Below are positions 1 to 12,039 of a stretch of DNA of 64,000 nt, in pieces. The notes beneath the pieces are model-generated. The model searched no databases, had not been told where the DNA came from, and worked only from the letters and a program-made list of their open reading frames with translations. Numbering within the stretch: position 1 is the first letter of the stretch; every line of letters begins with the position of its first letter. Origin of the DNA: Macrophomina tecta (taxonomy: Eukaryota; Ascomycota; Dothideomycetes; Botryosphaeriales; Botryosphaeriaceae); NCBI GenBank assembly GCA_024180945.1, contig JAKSGN010000038.1, forward strand, positions 310,001 to 374,000. The letters are read 5' to 3'. The position numbers and the translations under genes were made by a program.

Positions 1-591
1 CTCGCTTGTGGAGTACGTTAGCTATAAATATAGATCTTAATCTTAGCTTAATTAAAAGTAGGGTAGAAATATACTTTTATTAATCTATAGACTTCTAGAT
101 TATTATATTTATAATAAGAATTAATAATTAAATTCTAGGTCTATACTTTAGCTTTAAGAGGCTAATTTAAATATCTTATTTAGTCCCGGGCATCTCTTTA
201 GATAGTTTAAATATATTACTTAATAACTCTTAAATAAATAATACTAGCACTAGTATTTCTTAGTAAAAGTTATTTAGTAACTATACTAGTTTCTTATCCG
301 AAAATCTTATTTTATTTCGAGGGATTCACCTCTAGGTAGATATAGAGTACTTAGGGATAGGCTCGGCTCGGGCCCTCGGGCTTATCTACTAGGCTAGATA
401 CGGTCTAGTACAGGCTCTATTCTTAGTTTTTTCTAGTTTTCCAGCTATAAAGTCCATGGATTCGGCCTAAACCTAAAAGGGCTAGGCTATAGACCTTTAG
501 TAAAGACTATTCTAAATAATTTAGCTTATTAGAATTCTTAGTTAGGGGCCTTAATCCTTAGTAATCTTAGGATAGAGTATTATTTATAATA
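1..591 (-). repeat. 3' LTR of Gypsy-A copy 1 (partial)
   Basis: Aligns by eye with 11457-12025 and, reversed, with 40018-40590. On the complement it starts with tattataaataa, which would be tgttataaataa before RIP. The remaining 200 bp or so of the LTR lie outside the window. Bases 1-20 are less RIP-like than the rest but still align loosely with the other copies. Confidence 0.85.
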
Positions 592-3020
592 GTAGGCTTC
601 TCTTTCTAAGTAAGTTTCTATAAACTATTTAGCTCGTAGTTTATTTAAGTATTATTAGTAAAAATAGTTATAGGCTTCGAGCTCTTTAATTATATCTATA
701 AATTTCTAGGTAAGTTCTAAATAACTCTTCTACTTAATAAGGTACTTAAGTTAGTTTCTTATTTTTTTAATATCGAGGATTTTCTCTACGTAGTATTTAG
801 TATTACCATCGACTATAACCGATAGTAGCGGGGGTTAAATTTACCTAGTAAGGGGGTCTTAGGCCGTAGATTTTAATAAAAATACGTAAAATACTAAATA
901 AATATATATATTACTAGAAAGTTCTAGTTTATATATATAGCTAGAAATTTTTTTCTTAATTTTAAAAGAGCTAAGTTTCTTATAATTAAGTTTATTAGTA
1001 GGTTAAGTAGTAATTATATATCTTCTAAGTAGCTAAATAAGTTAGCTAGAATAGAAGATAAAAAAAAATTACTAGTATATATTAGCTTATTCTTATATAG
1101 ATTCTTAAGCCTAATAGATTTTAGCTTTTAAATAATCTTCTAAATTTTAAAGCTATTTTATATAAAGAACTAGTTCTTAGTTTAAGAATATATTAGATTT
1201 ATTTAATTAGATTTTATATCTTAGGTAGAAGCTGTAGTTAGTAAAAAAGAGTATAGCCTTAGTAGTAGCTAAAACTATATTATTATATATAAATTCTATA
1301 AGGAAGAGATAGTCTACCTAGTTATCTTATTAGTAATTAATATAGGCGTAGAGGTATTATTCTAAAATAGTATTAATATATTTAGTTTAGCTATTTATTT
1401 ATTAATAAAAGGCTATACTTTAGTTAAGCTTAATTTTAAGTAAACAAGCTAAGTCTTTTATAAACTTAGAGATAAAAATAGATCTATAATTAGTTATCTA
1501 ATTATTAAGTAGTTTATATAGCTTAAAAATATAATCTTAATATAATTATATGAGGTCTTCTAAGCTTATTATTTCTAAATAAGAAATAAAGTAGACTATT
1601 TTAGTTAACTAATTTATAACTACTAATATAGTATTCTTGTTTAGTAACTTAGATAATCTCGTAATAAAGTCTAGCGAAATAGAAGCCTAATATCTTTAAA
1701 AAATTCTAAGAAATTTAAGAAATTTATAAAATAGATATCTTATAGGCTTTATTTATTAGTAGATTTTATAGTTTCTTATAAAATAGCTTATTTCTTTTTA
1801 AATAGAAGGCTACTAAAAGTCTCGAGTAATTAATTCGAGTATAGTAGCTTATTTAGAATATTCGGTAGTAGAATAGTTATACTAGATACTTATTATTCTT
1901 TAGCGTAGTTTTAGATTTTCTAGAATATAGATTAAATCGTCTATTTCTAGGAAGTTATTCTTAAATTTATAGAACTCTAAGTCTATCTTAAAATACTAAG
2001 TTTTCTTAGTACTTAAGGTATTTTTAATATCTTATATAAGTATATTTTATTCGAGTAGTTATATAATCTTATTTCTTAGTTTAAGTTTAATAGAGCTTAT
2101 TTTATAGTTCTTAATCTCTAGTATATAGATTTTAAACTTTTCTTAGCTTAGAATAAGAGTATTTATATTTTTATTTTCTTTTTTTTAGGTAGATCTTTAA
2201 ATTATCTTATTAAAGTATCGGCTCTTTAGTTTTTAATACTAGGGTAATAGGTTATCTTAAAATTAAGTTTAAATAATTTAATTACCTAATATACTTATCT
2301 TTGGTTTAGAATTTAGGCTTTCTTAAAAAAAAGCAGGTTAGCGTAATCTATATAAATAAAAAGAGTTTATCTTAGATTAATTACTTTAGATCTAAATCTT
2401 TTAAGACTTTCTACTATAGCTAGTAGTTTTTTATCTTTTATACCATAGTTTTACTCTATAGAAGTTATTTTTCTAAAGTAATAGGCTATAGGGTATAAAA
2501 GTCTTTTATTATCTAGATATTATATCTATTAGCTAAGGATTTTAAATAGAATAAAGTCTAAAGCATCTGTTTTAAGAACTATTTCTAGGGCTAAATCGAA
2601 GTATCGTAGTATAGACTTAGACATAAATACTTATTTAAGAGCCTAAAAGGCATTCTCTTATTTTATAGTTAATATAAAGAATAGATCTTTTCTTAGTAAC
2701 TTAAATAAAAGCCGTATAATATACGAGTAGCCTTTAATAAACTATCGATAAAAACTAGTAAACCTAAGAAAGAACTATAGATTCTTAATAGTCTTAGAAG
2801 TTTCTTAATCTAAAATAGCCTTAATCTTAGCCAAATCTATAGAGATTTCGTTCGCGGTAATAACGAATTCTAAAAAGATTATTTATATAGTATAGAATTT
2901 ACTTTTTTTTATTAATAAATAGATCGGCTACTTTTAGCTTATCTAAAACTTAGTAACTTATTTTTTATAATTTTTAAGGTTATCTAAATAGATTAATATA
3001 TTATTAATAAAGATAATAAG

Positions 3021-3176
3021 TGTTGGATTAATTACGTATATTTTACTTTCGCTAAGTATAGCCTATATAGGAGAGGATAAAAGGCTACTTTACGGCCGCC
3101 CTCCTCGAACACTATGTTACTTATTCTAATTAATTCGTTTATTAATAATTAAGCCGTTACACTACTTATTCTAATA
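3021..3176 (+). repeat. 5' LTR of Copia-1 (short 156-bp form)
   Basis: Begins tgttggattaattacg and ends ttattctaata (RIPped from ...aca). It keeps its original TG start. It lacks a block of about 97 bp present in the 253-bp LTRs of Copia-2 and Copia-3, and carries instead a GC-richer stretch (cggccgccctcctcgaac). Confidence 0.92.
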
Positions 3177-3195
3177 GTTATAAGCCCGGGTGCAT
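3177..3195 (+). promoter_or_regulatory. Copia-1 primer binding site (candidate, initiator-tRNA half)
   Basis: Immediately after the 5' LTR the sequence reads gttataagcccgggtgc. Its complement resembles the anticodon arm of initiator tRNA-Met (GGGCTCATAAC) with one TG to TA change. Copia-type elements are known to prime from an internal fragment of this tRNA, so this fits the family. The same site follows the LTR in Copia-2 (complement of 22496-22512) and Copia-3 (62979 onward). Pairing with a specific host tRNA is inferred. Confidence 0.6.
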
Positions 3196-3497
3196 CTTTA
3201 GTATCTTTTATATTCTAAGCTATTCTTTCTAGCACCTTATTATACTATTCCGAGCATTTTATAGTATTCGGACGTTTATCCTTAGTACTCTTTTACTATA
3301 CGTATTCTATAACGGAGGACTTTAGTTGTCTTCTATAATACGCCTTTTTTATTACCTATAGCGGAGCACTTTACTACCGCCTTAGGATAATACCTTTTAA
3401 GTAACGGCTTATTTATTAGCCTTATGCCTATTATCTACTTTAGTAACCTACCTGTGTCTTCTTTAGCACACAACACGACGTAATATAATACTACGCT

Positions 3498-6400
3498 ATA
3501 ATGTCTTCTAAACCTATCGTTGTCTTAAAGACAGCCGATAATTAGGATAAATAGTACTTTATTATCTAATTACGAGCTAAGAAATATGAGATATTTAAAT
3601 ATATCGATTTATCGAAGCTATCGAAACCTTCTTAACTAGCTAAACTAGCTAAGGTTTAAGAGCTACTAGCCTCTAATCTAAATTAATAACGAGCCTAAGA
3701 GCGCTATAAAATATAAATTAGGGCGTACGAGAGAAGCCTAGTTAAGTATAAAAAGCTAAAAAAGAAGATTAATAATCTTTTAACGATTATTAAGGACTTA
3801 GTAAGTTTATTACTACTTCTACTTCTAACTAAGCTAAGGGGCGATTTGCACCCCTATTCTTAGCTTATAGCGCTTAAGGCGCGGCTCTAACTAATAAAGA
3901 AGACTTAGAAAGAACTTATTATTAATAAGCTTCGCTAGCTTAAGAAGCCTTTAAGTAGTTAGAATATTAATAAATAGCTTTTATAATAGGAAGAGACTCT
4001 ATTTAAGATAAAAGAGCTCGAACTTCTAGAGGTTATAGAAAATTAAGATAAGGTCACCTTTCTTAAGGCGCTTACCCCTCTTAATACCTACTAGGCCTCT
4101 AACTATAAGATTAAGCTCTAGAATAATAAGCTTACTAAGTCGCTTTATAATCTAATTATCGACTACCGAAACTACTTATGCTAAAATACGGCTAAGAATC
4201 TAAAGGCTACTAAAGTAGCCTTTACCGCTTTACTAAGAAATAAGAAGTAGGAAAGAACACTACCTACCTATCTATATAGCGAAAATTACTTCTACTATAA
4301 ATATAGATACTATAATCCAGAGGCTAGACTAGTAAATTAGATACTAAACTAGGAGGTTTAAAACAAGGTAAACAAGTTACTAGAGAATTTATAAATTAAG
4401 AGAAGAGTTAAACGCTCTATTAAACGGTTTAAAAATAGCTAAAACCACGGCTAAGGCTAGAAGAAGCAGGACAACGCTCCTTAAAAGAAATAAGAGCTAA
4501 AACTAGATAAAGAAGATAAGAAAATATTATTCTTTCTAGCTATAGTTATCTTATTATTTAATATATAACGTATTTTAAGGCCTATAATGCTTAATCTCTT
4601 ATAGATCGCCGATACTAGTATAACACACTATATCTATAATAAGTATATAAAGAATTGCTATACTAAAATAAAGAACGTAGGACTAGATAACTACATTATA
4701 TTAAAAAACTCTACTATTAAGATCGAGTTATTTAGTAAGGTACTAGTATATACTACTAACTATAAAGGCCTATGTATAATTAAGCTTATAGACGTGGCCT
4801 ATATATTCTTATTTATAGCTAATCTCGTCTCTATTGCCAAGGCAAGAGAAAAGGAAATTGAGTTAGATATAGAATATATATATCTCTACTTAGAGGACTT
4901 TATTATAGCCTATCTAACCTTCGCTTAAAACTACTTCTTTATGGAATATAAGGAAGTAGATAATTTACTAGCTATAGTATTAAACGTTACTAATCGCTCG
5001 TTGCTAGCTATATAATAGTATAAAATCTTTATATACGTAGGCTAAGCCTTACTATAAGTAGTATAAGAAGCTATAATTACCGATTAGTAGCTACCTAATT
5101 ACTATAATATATACGTACGTACTAAGGCACAATAGTAGATCTCTCGATTTATATAACTAGAGGAATTATTAGAAGAAGTATTCTTTTAAGTCTTATTTAA
5201 CTTAATATAAATAACACGAGCTAATAATAGCTACTAATAGATTATTTATCTTAAATATACTTCTACTAAGTTTACTTTTGCGGTTACTTATATAACTAAG
5301 AATAAGTGCACTTAGCACCTTCTTAATATTATTTAAATAATTAAGATAAGATTTAGTAAATTAATAGCCTTTCTTAGATTAGATAGAGAAGTATCGCTTA
5401 TATAAGCCTTTAAGTAGTAACTTAAACAATACGAAGTTATCTATAAGGTATTAGCTTCGTATACCCCTTAGTAAAATAGTGTATTAGAGCATTTAGGGCA
5501 CTTAATTATTATTAAGGTAAGATCGTTGCGAGTTAGTACTAACCTACCTAAGTATCTATAGCCTAAAATTATAAAGGCGGTAGTCTATATCTATAATAGA
5601 ACTCTAATAAAGTGCTATAATTAGAAAATGCTATTTAAGTGAGTCTATAGTAAGAAGCTAAAAGTAGCTTATCTATGAGTTTATAGTAGTAAAGCCTACT
5701 TATTACTTAAGAATATTCTACGTAGTAATAAACTAGATAAACATATTCTTATTAGATACTTAGTTAGATATAACTCTACTAATATTTATAGAATCTAGCA
5801 TCCTCTAAAAGACTAAGTAATACGCTTAAGAGACGTTATCTTTAATAAATCTAGTAAGTTCTCTCTAGAGAATCTAGAAAAGATACTCGCTCTATAATAG
5901 TAGAAGTAAAATTAAAAGTAAGAGATAGTTATTCCTCGTATTACACTTTATAAGAAGTATATTATTCCCTTAAATTAGAATTCTAAGGCCTTCTTTAACC
6001 TTAGTAATAAGCTATTACCGGCTCTAATTTAATTAACTTAAGAAACTCTAGAGACTTAAGGCAGCTACTTAGGCACCTAAATATAAGAAGTATAACTAGA
6101 TTATCTACTAAGCCCTTTAGAATTAACTAGTAAAGGCCTCGCACGCGAATAGTATATAGAAAGCAGCCTATAAGTAGGCTTAATTTAAGATAAATAAATA
6201 CTAGCTTCTTTAGATTACGTATTACTAAATCGATCTACTCTAGTTTAACAATAAGCCTCTTAAGGCTTAGGGGGTAAAGATTAATAGAATTAATAATTAC
6301 GAGAACTCGGCTAGCTTATACTAGTCTAATACGAGAATCCACCTAATCTAGGCGCTATTAGAGAAAACTGTGCCCTAAGAGAACGTAATATTATAGCGGA

Positions 6401-8205
6401 TATTAATCTAAACCTAATTATTCACGAATTAAGGACTCGTAACTCACGTAAAGATACATATATTATATTAATTTATAATAATATATTTAGTTACTAAATA
6501 CTATTTATATCTTTTCTCGCATTTTTTTAGGAACCTACTCTAATAAAAGTATAAGCATCGCCTATAAGCCTACTATATATTTACCGAGATTAATTACTAT
6601 CTAAACCTCGTTTCTATAAGGACATTTTTAACTACCTAATAAAAACTCACCTACTAGAGGTAATCTAAATAGAACTCTAGGAACTTTAGAATAAAAGGAT
6701 ATAGGAGATAGTAGCACTTAGTAAAGCGAAAAGCCTTAATAAGAACGTAATTTTACTTACCTAGATATTTAAATATAAGCTTAATAAACACGGCTGGCTT
6801 ACTAAGATTAAGGCACGTATCTATGTAAAAGAAGACCTTTAAGCTACTTAGTAGAATACTTATATAGCTATCTTTACCTTTCGAATTTTTCGGGTCTTAA
6901 TTACTATTATCTACGCCTTCGACTTAGAAATGCGCTAGTACGACGTTATAAACGTATTCCCTTACGTTCTACTTAAGGAAAAGACATACTATTAACCCCT
7001 AGAAGAACTAAAGCTTAAATAAAACTAAATTCTTCGTTTACTTCGAGCGCTTTATAGCCTTAAGAAGTTACTAGCTCTCTAGTAAAGATACTTCTATAAA
7101 TTCTTAGAAGAGCTTAGTTTAACTTAAATATCTAATACGCCTTACTTATACTTAAACGATCACCTATTCGTCTTCTTCTTTATAGATAATGTTATTATAG
7201 TATATTATAAGTGAGATAAGCCTTTTATAAATACTTTCTAAGAAGACCTACTTAAACGCTACGAGATAAGAATACTAGAAGAAGTATAATAGTTTCTAGC
7301 CTTACGTATTATAAGGGACTAAGAGTAGAAACTCTTATAGCTCTCTTAGAAATTATATATCTCTAGCCTTATCGCTCGCTACGGTATTAGTAAAAACTAC
7401 TTTCTATTAACGCCTCTTCCTTTAGATAAAGTGCTTTAAGCGAACTAAGACACGCACGTAAGCGCGTAAGATATTTACCTCTATTAAAGTAAAATTAGCT
7501 TAGTATAATTTACGGCTACTAGTATAAGAGTAGATATTACGTACGTCTATTTCGTACTATTATCTTATCTTACTAATCCGTCTTCTCGCTATCTTAAGCT
7601 CTCCTAAAGGCTCCTTAGCTATTTAGTAAGAACTAAAAAGCTCGCCTTATTCTTTTAGGGTAACTATAAGGACGAAAATAATATCTTTACTATTAGTAGT
7701 AATATAGTATTTACTAATAATCTAAACACGCGCCGTAGCTACTAAGGCTCGATTATTACTATATTCGAAGTAGCTATTAATTAGAAGACTATTAAGTAGT
7801 CTATAATTATAACTTTAACTACCAAAGCCGAGCTTCTTGCCTTATTAGAAGCCGCTAAGTAATACTTCTAGTAGAAACGCCTTTTTAGAGAAGTATAATT
7901 CAATCTAGGCTACTAAATTAAAATATAGTGCGATAATACGCAAACGCTTCAGCTTATATAGAAAAGTATTAGAAAGCTTAATACTAAGCTACGTTATATA
8001 GATATATACTACTATTAGCTACGCTAGGAAGCCTAAGTAGGTAACGTTTACCTTTAATAGACGCCTATAGTAGTAATATTAGTAGATAGTCTTACTAAAG
8101 CCCTATCTTACTAGAAGTATACTTATTTTGTTACGGCTATTAGACTTTTCTTACTCTATAATTAGTATTTATTTATTTTATATTATTTTATAAAAATAAG
8201 GCATA
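3498..8205 (+). pseudogene. Copia-1 gag-pol remnant
   Basis: Degraded Copia polyprotein. The N-terminal gag is recognisable from SSKPIVVLK at 3504. The start codon itself is probably the ATA at 3498, a RIPped ATG, because Copia-2 and Copia-3 read ATA-ACG there; the in-frame ATG at 3501 looks like a C-to-T change of ACG. A zinc-knuckle-like block lies near 4283-4330. Integrase runs roughly 5130-5830 and includes the family motif related to TPxQNGxxER (here YTP*QNSVLEHLGH). Reverse transcriptase spans about 6900-7300, with the catalytic box reading FFIDNV at 7171-7190 instead of IDD. RNase H is near 7900-8170, with CDNTQTLRL. Dozens of TAG/TAA stops break the frame. Confidence 0.85.
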
Positions 8206-8515
8206 ACCCTTATAGCTTACTTAAGCTAATAAAGGACTTATATCTAGATAGATATAAGTCTTTCTAATCTTTATTTTAGGTACTTATAATTACTATTCTA
8301 ACTTTACCTATATATTCTCTATATTATATACTAGCAGTACTACTTGCATATAGTATAGAGAATACGTTTTATTATTTCTTTTAATTTTAGAAATTAATTA
8401 GCCTACTTTAAGTGAGTTTACGAGTTTAATACTTATCTAGTTATTTATATTTCTTTTTACTCTTCTTATTTTTTTTATTACCTACTCCCCAAACAGGCAG
8501 TACGTGAAGGGGGTA

Positions 8516-8671
8516 TATTAAATTAATTACGTATATTTTACTTTCGCTAAGTATAGCCTATATAGGAGAGGATAAAAGGCTACTCTACGGCCGCCCTTTT
8601 TAAATACTATACTACTTATTCTAATTAATTCGTTTATTAATAATTAAGCCGTCACACCACTTGTTCTAATA
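8516..8671 (+). repeat. 3' LTR of Copia-1
   Basis: Same 156-bp length as the 5' copy, differing at scattered C/T positions such as its RIPped start tattaaattaattacg. It is followed at once by the TSD ataag. Confidence 0.92.
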
Positions 8672-11231
8672 ATAAGAAATTAGTTAAAATATTTTCTTAG
8701 TATATTATTAATAAACTACTAATATATAGCGAGTATATTAGTTAAACTAAAGAATATAACTAGATATTTAAATAGGCTATAGCGAGTATAAAAGACTATT
8801 AAAGACTTGTCGCCTTCTTAAATTCTTATAAGGTTAAAGGTATTCCTTAAGTTGAGTCTTATAAAGTATTTAGTACTATTTAGCCTCCGTAGACTCTTAT
8901 TTATTAAAGGTAATAAATATTAGTTTTTTTTAGTTACGACGTTTAGGCCGTAGTAGTCTACGTAGAATTTTAATACTCTACTCGGTTTCTTAGTAAAGAT
9001 AATAGAGAACGTATTCAAGAAATATAAGAATCGAATAAAGTCTTTTTTTAGATTCTTATTAAGGTAAAGTCTTAGGGCTTTTAGTTCTAAATTAAATATT
9101 CTATAGAGGGGGCTAAAGAAAGCTTTTTTATTATTCTCTAGTTTAATTATATAGTTAATATACTAGTATAAAAGTAGTTTATCGGCTTTCTATTTAGTAA
9201 AGAATAGTAGAAAGTTATATAGTTTCTTAGAAATATTATATTTTAATATCTTAATTTTATCCTCTAAATTCTTAATTTCTTAGGCCTTATTAAGGTGTTC
9301 TAGCATATTCTTAAGTTATATAGTATATAGTTTATAACTAGGCCGTTTAAGGTATTTTCTAAGAATAGTAAATGAGATTATAGTATAGTTAAATTCTTAA
9401 CTTATAGCTTAGGGCGGCTTAGGCTTATTTTTCTTAAGATAGTACTTTCTATACTACTCTAAGATAAACGTAACCTTATTAATAGGCTAATCGATTTTAG
9501 AATTATAGTAATCTAACTAGAATTTTTTAAAAATAAGAAAGTATTCTTCTATCTTAGTAACTTAGGCTATAATTATTTTAGAATAGTCTTTGAGCTATAG
9601 ATTAATATTCATCTTATAGATAATTAATCTACCTTTAAATTTATAACTATCTACGACTTTAATAACTTTAGGTCGTTTTTAGTATATAGCGAAAGCTCAT
9701 TTATAAAAGTATAGTATTAGTCTATAAAGACCATTATAGTACTAGAGTCTAGTATTATAGATATATAGTTTTAGTTTACTAATATCTTTATAATAAGAGG
9801 TTACTTATTTTCTAGATTTAGAATATATTTTAGCTTATTTTAGGTAGGTTCTATAAGTGTAGTATATACTTATAGAGTATCTAAGTATAAGAGTAACTTA
9901 TCTAGTAAAGAGAACTAGTTCGAAGTACTTAATTCTTATATAGCCGTATAAGAGCTAGGCGTACGCCGTTTATTATCTAGTCTTAGTTATTTTTCGAGAT
10001 ATAAAGGGTTTAGATCTTATTCTTAAATTTAGCTAGCTTTAATATAGTAGTATTAATCTTATTTAGATTAAATTTCTTAGTTTATTTAGCTTTAGAGTAT
10101 TCTTTTACCTAGTATTTAGATTTATTATAATATATATAAAGGTTATTAGCCTTACGGTAAGCCTTTTATATAGCTATATTAAGTTCTATAGATTCTTCTT
10201 AGGCTTAGTTTTAGAATAGGGGGTTAGAAATAGAATTTAGTAATATATTCTTTTTATTTTTTTTTATTCTTATTCTTATTTTTATCTTAGTTTAGCACGA
10301 CTCGTTTCTTTTACTTATAAGTAAAGAGTTAGTTATTAAGAGCTATATATTTTTCTATAAATTTTAAGAACTTCTTTAGTATTTTATAGTCTATAAAAAG
10401 ATTCTTAACTTCTTTCTTAAGGCCGCGCTTAAAATAATAAATACGTATAGTATTCTCTTACTTACCGAGAACTATAATAAGTAAAATAAACTTAGAATAG
10501 AATATAGTATAGAATAAGTCTTACTTAAGATTCTAGATAGCTTATTTAATTATAGTATACGAGTTTAAGTTTATAAAAGTAGTCTTTAAAGCCTCGTAGA
10601 AGACTTTAAAGATTAGAAAAGTAAAAATTATTTCGTTATTTTTAATATATAGTTAAAACTATATATAGGCGGAGTCTTAGAGGTAAGATTCTACATAGAG
10701 AATCTTTTAGTAATTTATAGTAAAAGCTTAAGAATCTAAAGTAAACTTAAGCTAAAGCTATATAGTAAAGGCCTTAAATTTAGATCTTTTACCTTTAAAA
10801 GGCTTAGAATCGGCTATTTTAGATACTTAAGAGGCCTTAGATAAGACTATTACTAGCGCTTATACCGGGGCTTAAATTAGATATATATTAGCACCCGTAA
10901 GAAGAAAGGCTATTAGTCCTATATTAAAATAGACTATATAGTAGTTATATTTACTCTTAGAATCTATTTCTTAGATAGAAACGCCTAGAGGCTTAATTAA
11001 AAGATTAAAATAGGCTATATAACCTTAAGAATAGGCTATTAAGTAAACGGCTTAAATATTCTAAAATAGAATATCCTCGGTAGGTAATAGTAGAAGGTTT
11101 ATATTTTCTAGAACTAAGAGTTTATAGAGGTTATTTCGAAGTATAACCTATATAAAAGTAATAAACTTAAATATCTTATTTTTTTATATAGAAACCTTAA
11201 ACTTAAGAAAGCTAATATAAAGTAAGTAAAG

Positions 11232-12025
11232 TATTATAAACGAAAATTAAACGAAGATACTTAGATCTTAATAAAATTCTTATTATCTAGCTTAGTTAAG
11301 CTTAAGACTCTATAAGTCTTAGAAATCTTAGAAATAAGCTTAGATAAACTTCTTAAAATTAGAAATAGTTAAATTACTTACTTAAGAAACTAATCTAGTA
11401 GAAAATAAAGAGACTTATATATATAGCTAGCTAAAACTTAGATAAAGATCTATTTAGCTATAAATATAGATCTTAATCTTAACTTATTAAAAGTAAGATA
11501 GAAATATACTTCTATTAGTCTACGGACTTCTAGATTATTATATTTATAATAAAAATTAATAATTAAATCCTAAGTTTATATTTTAGCTCTAAGAGGCTAA
11601 TCTAAATATTTTATTTAGTCCTAGGTATCTCTCCGGGTAGTCTAGATGTATTACTTAATAACTCTTAAATAAATAATACTAGTACTAGTATTTCTTAGTA
11701 AAAGTTATTTAGTAACTATACTAGTTTCTTATTTAAAAATCTTATTTTATTCTAAGGGGTTAATCTGAAGGTAGGTATAGAGTATTTAGGGGATAGACTA
11801 GGCTTAGGCCCTTAGACTTACCTACTAGGCTAGATACGGTCTAGTACGGGCTTTATTCTTAGTTTTTTCTAGTTTTCTAGCTATAAAGTCCGTATTTAGC
11901 CTAAACCTAAAAAGGCTAGGCTATAGACTTTTAGTAAAGACTATTCTAAATAATTTAACTTATTAGAATTCTTAGTTAGGGGTCTTAATTCTTAGTAATC
12001 TTAGAGTAGAGTATTATTTATAATA
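11232..12025 (-). repeat. 5' LTR of Gypsy-A copy 1
   Basis: About 794 bp. The boundaries were set from the solo copy at 40018-40826, whose ends are fixed by a target duplication: the LTR starts tgttataaata and ends in tatttataaca, shown here in RIPped form (tattataaata and tataata). The left boundary (11232) is good to within a few bases. Confidence 0.8.
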
Positions 12026-12039
12026 AAATACTACTAAGA

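Larger units (their letters stand above)
3021..8671 (+). mobile_element. Copia-1, complete Ty1/Copia retrotransposon with TSD ataag
   Basis: Two LTRs of 156 bp each (3021-3176 and 8516-8671) bound a 5.65-kb element. The flanking 5-bp repeats ataag (3016-3020 and 8672-8676) prove the ends. The interior holds gag, then integrase, then reverse transcriptase and RNase H, which is the Copia domain order. A polypurine tract with a run of five G's (about 8505-8515) precedes the 3' LTR. Size matches Copia-2 once that element's longer LTRs and its solo-LTR insertion are subtracted. It is inserted in the reverse transcriptase of Gypsy-A and is itself heavily RIPped, so both were mutated in place or RIP recurred. 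Confidence 0.95.
592..11231 (-). pseudogene. Gypsy-A gag-pol remnant (interrupted by Copia-1)
   Basis: Degraded coding interior of a Ty3/Gypsy element on the minus strand, in the order gag (right), protease, reverse transcriptase, RNase H, integrase (left). The complement of 10330-10560 resembles a gag capsid segment. The complement of 2870-3020 reads as the palm of reverse transcriptase (ILIYLDN followed by a KKSKF-like block about 40 codons later), and the complement of 8672-9000 is the N-terminal half of the same domain. Copia-1 lies between the two halves, close to the catalytic motif. Stops are almost all TAA or TAG at positions expected for Gln or Trp, and both Asp codons of the catalytic pair read as Asn, which fits RIP. 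Domain limits are approximate. Confidence 0.7.
1..12025 (-). mobile_element. Gypsy-A copy 1, RIP-degraded Ty3/Gypsy retrotransposon, minus strand
   Basis: The two ends carry matching LTR sequence (1-591 and 11232-12025), so this is one element lying on the minus strand. Its 3' LTR is cut by the window start. Between the LTRs the complement reads as degraded gag (about 10000-11100), then reverse transcriptase, RNase H and integrase regions running toward position 600. The clearest motif is a reverse-transcriptase core reading FINNILIY on the complement of 2985-3020, the RIPped form of the usual [YF]xDD box. Every frame is broken by TAG/TAA and no product can be made. Copia-1 interrupts it at 3021-8671. 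To the right it abuts the gag of Gypsy-C, so it probably inserted into that element; the target duplication cannot be checked because the left end is outside the window. Confidence 0.85.
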
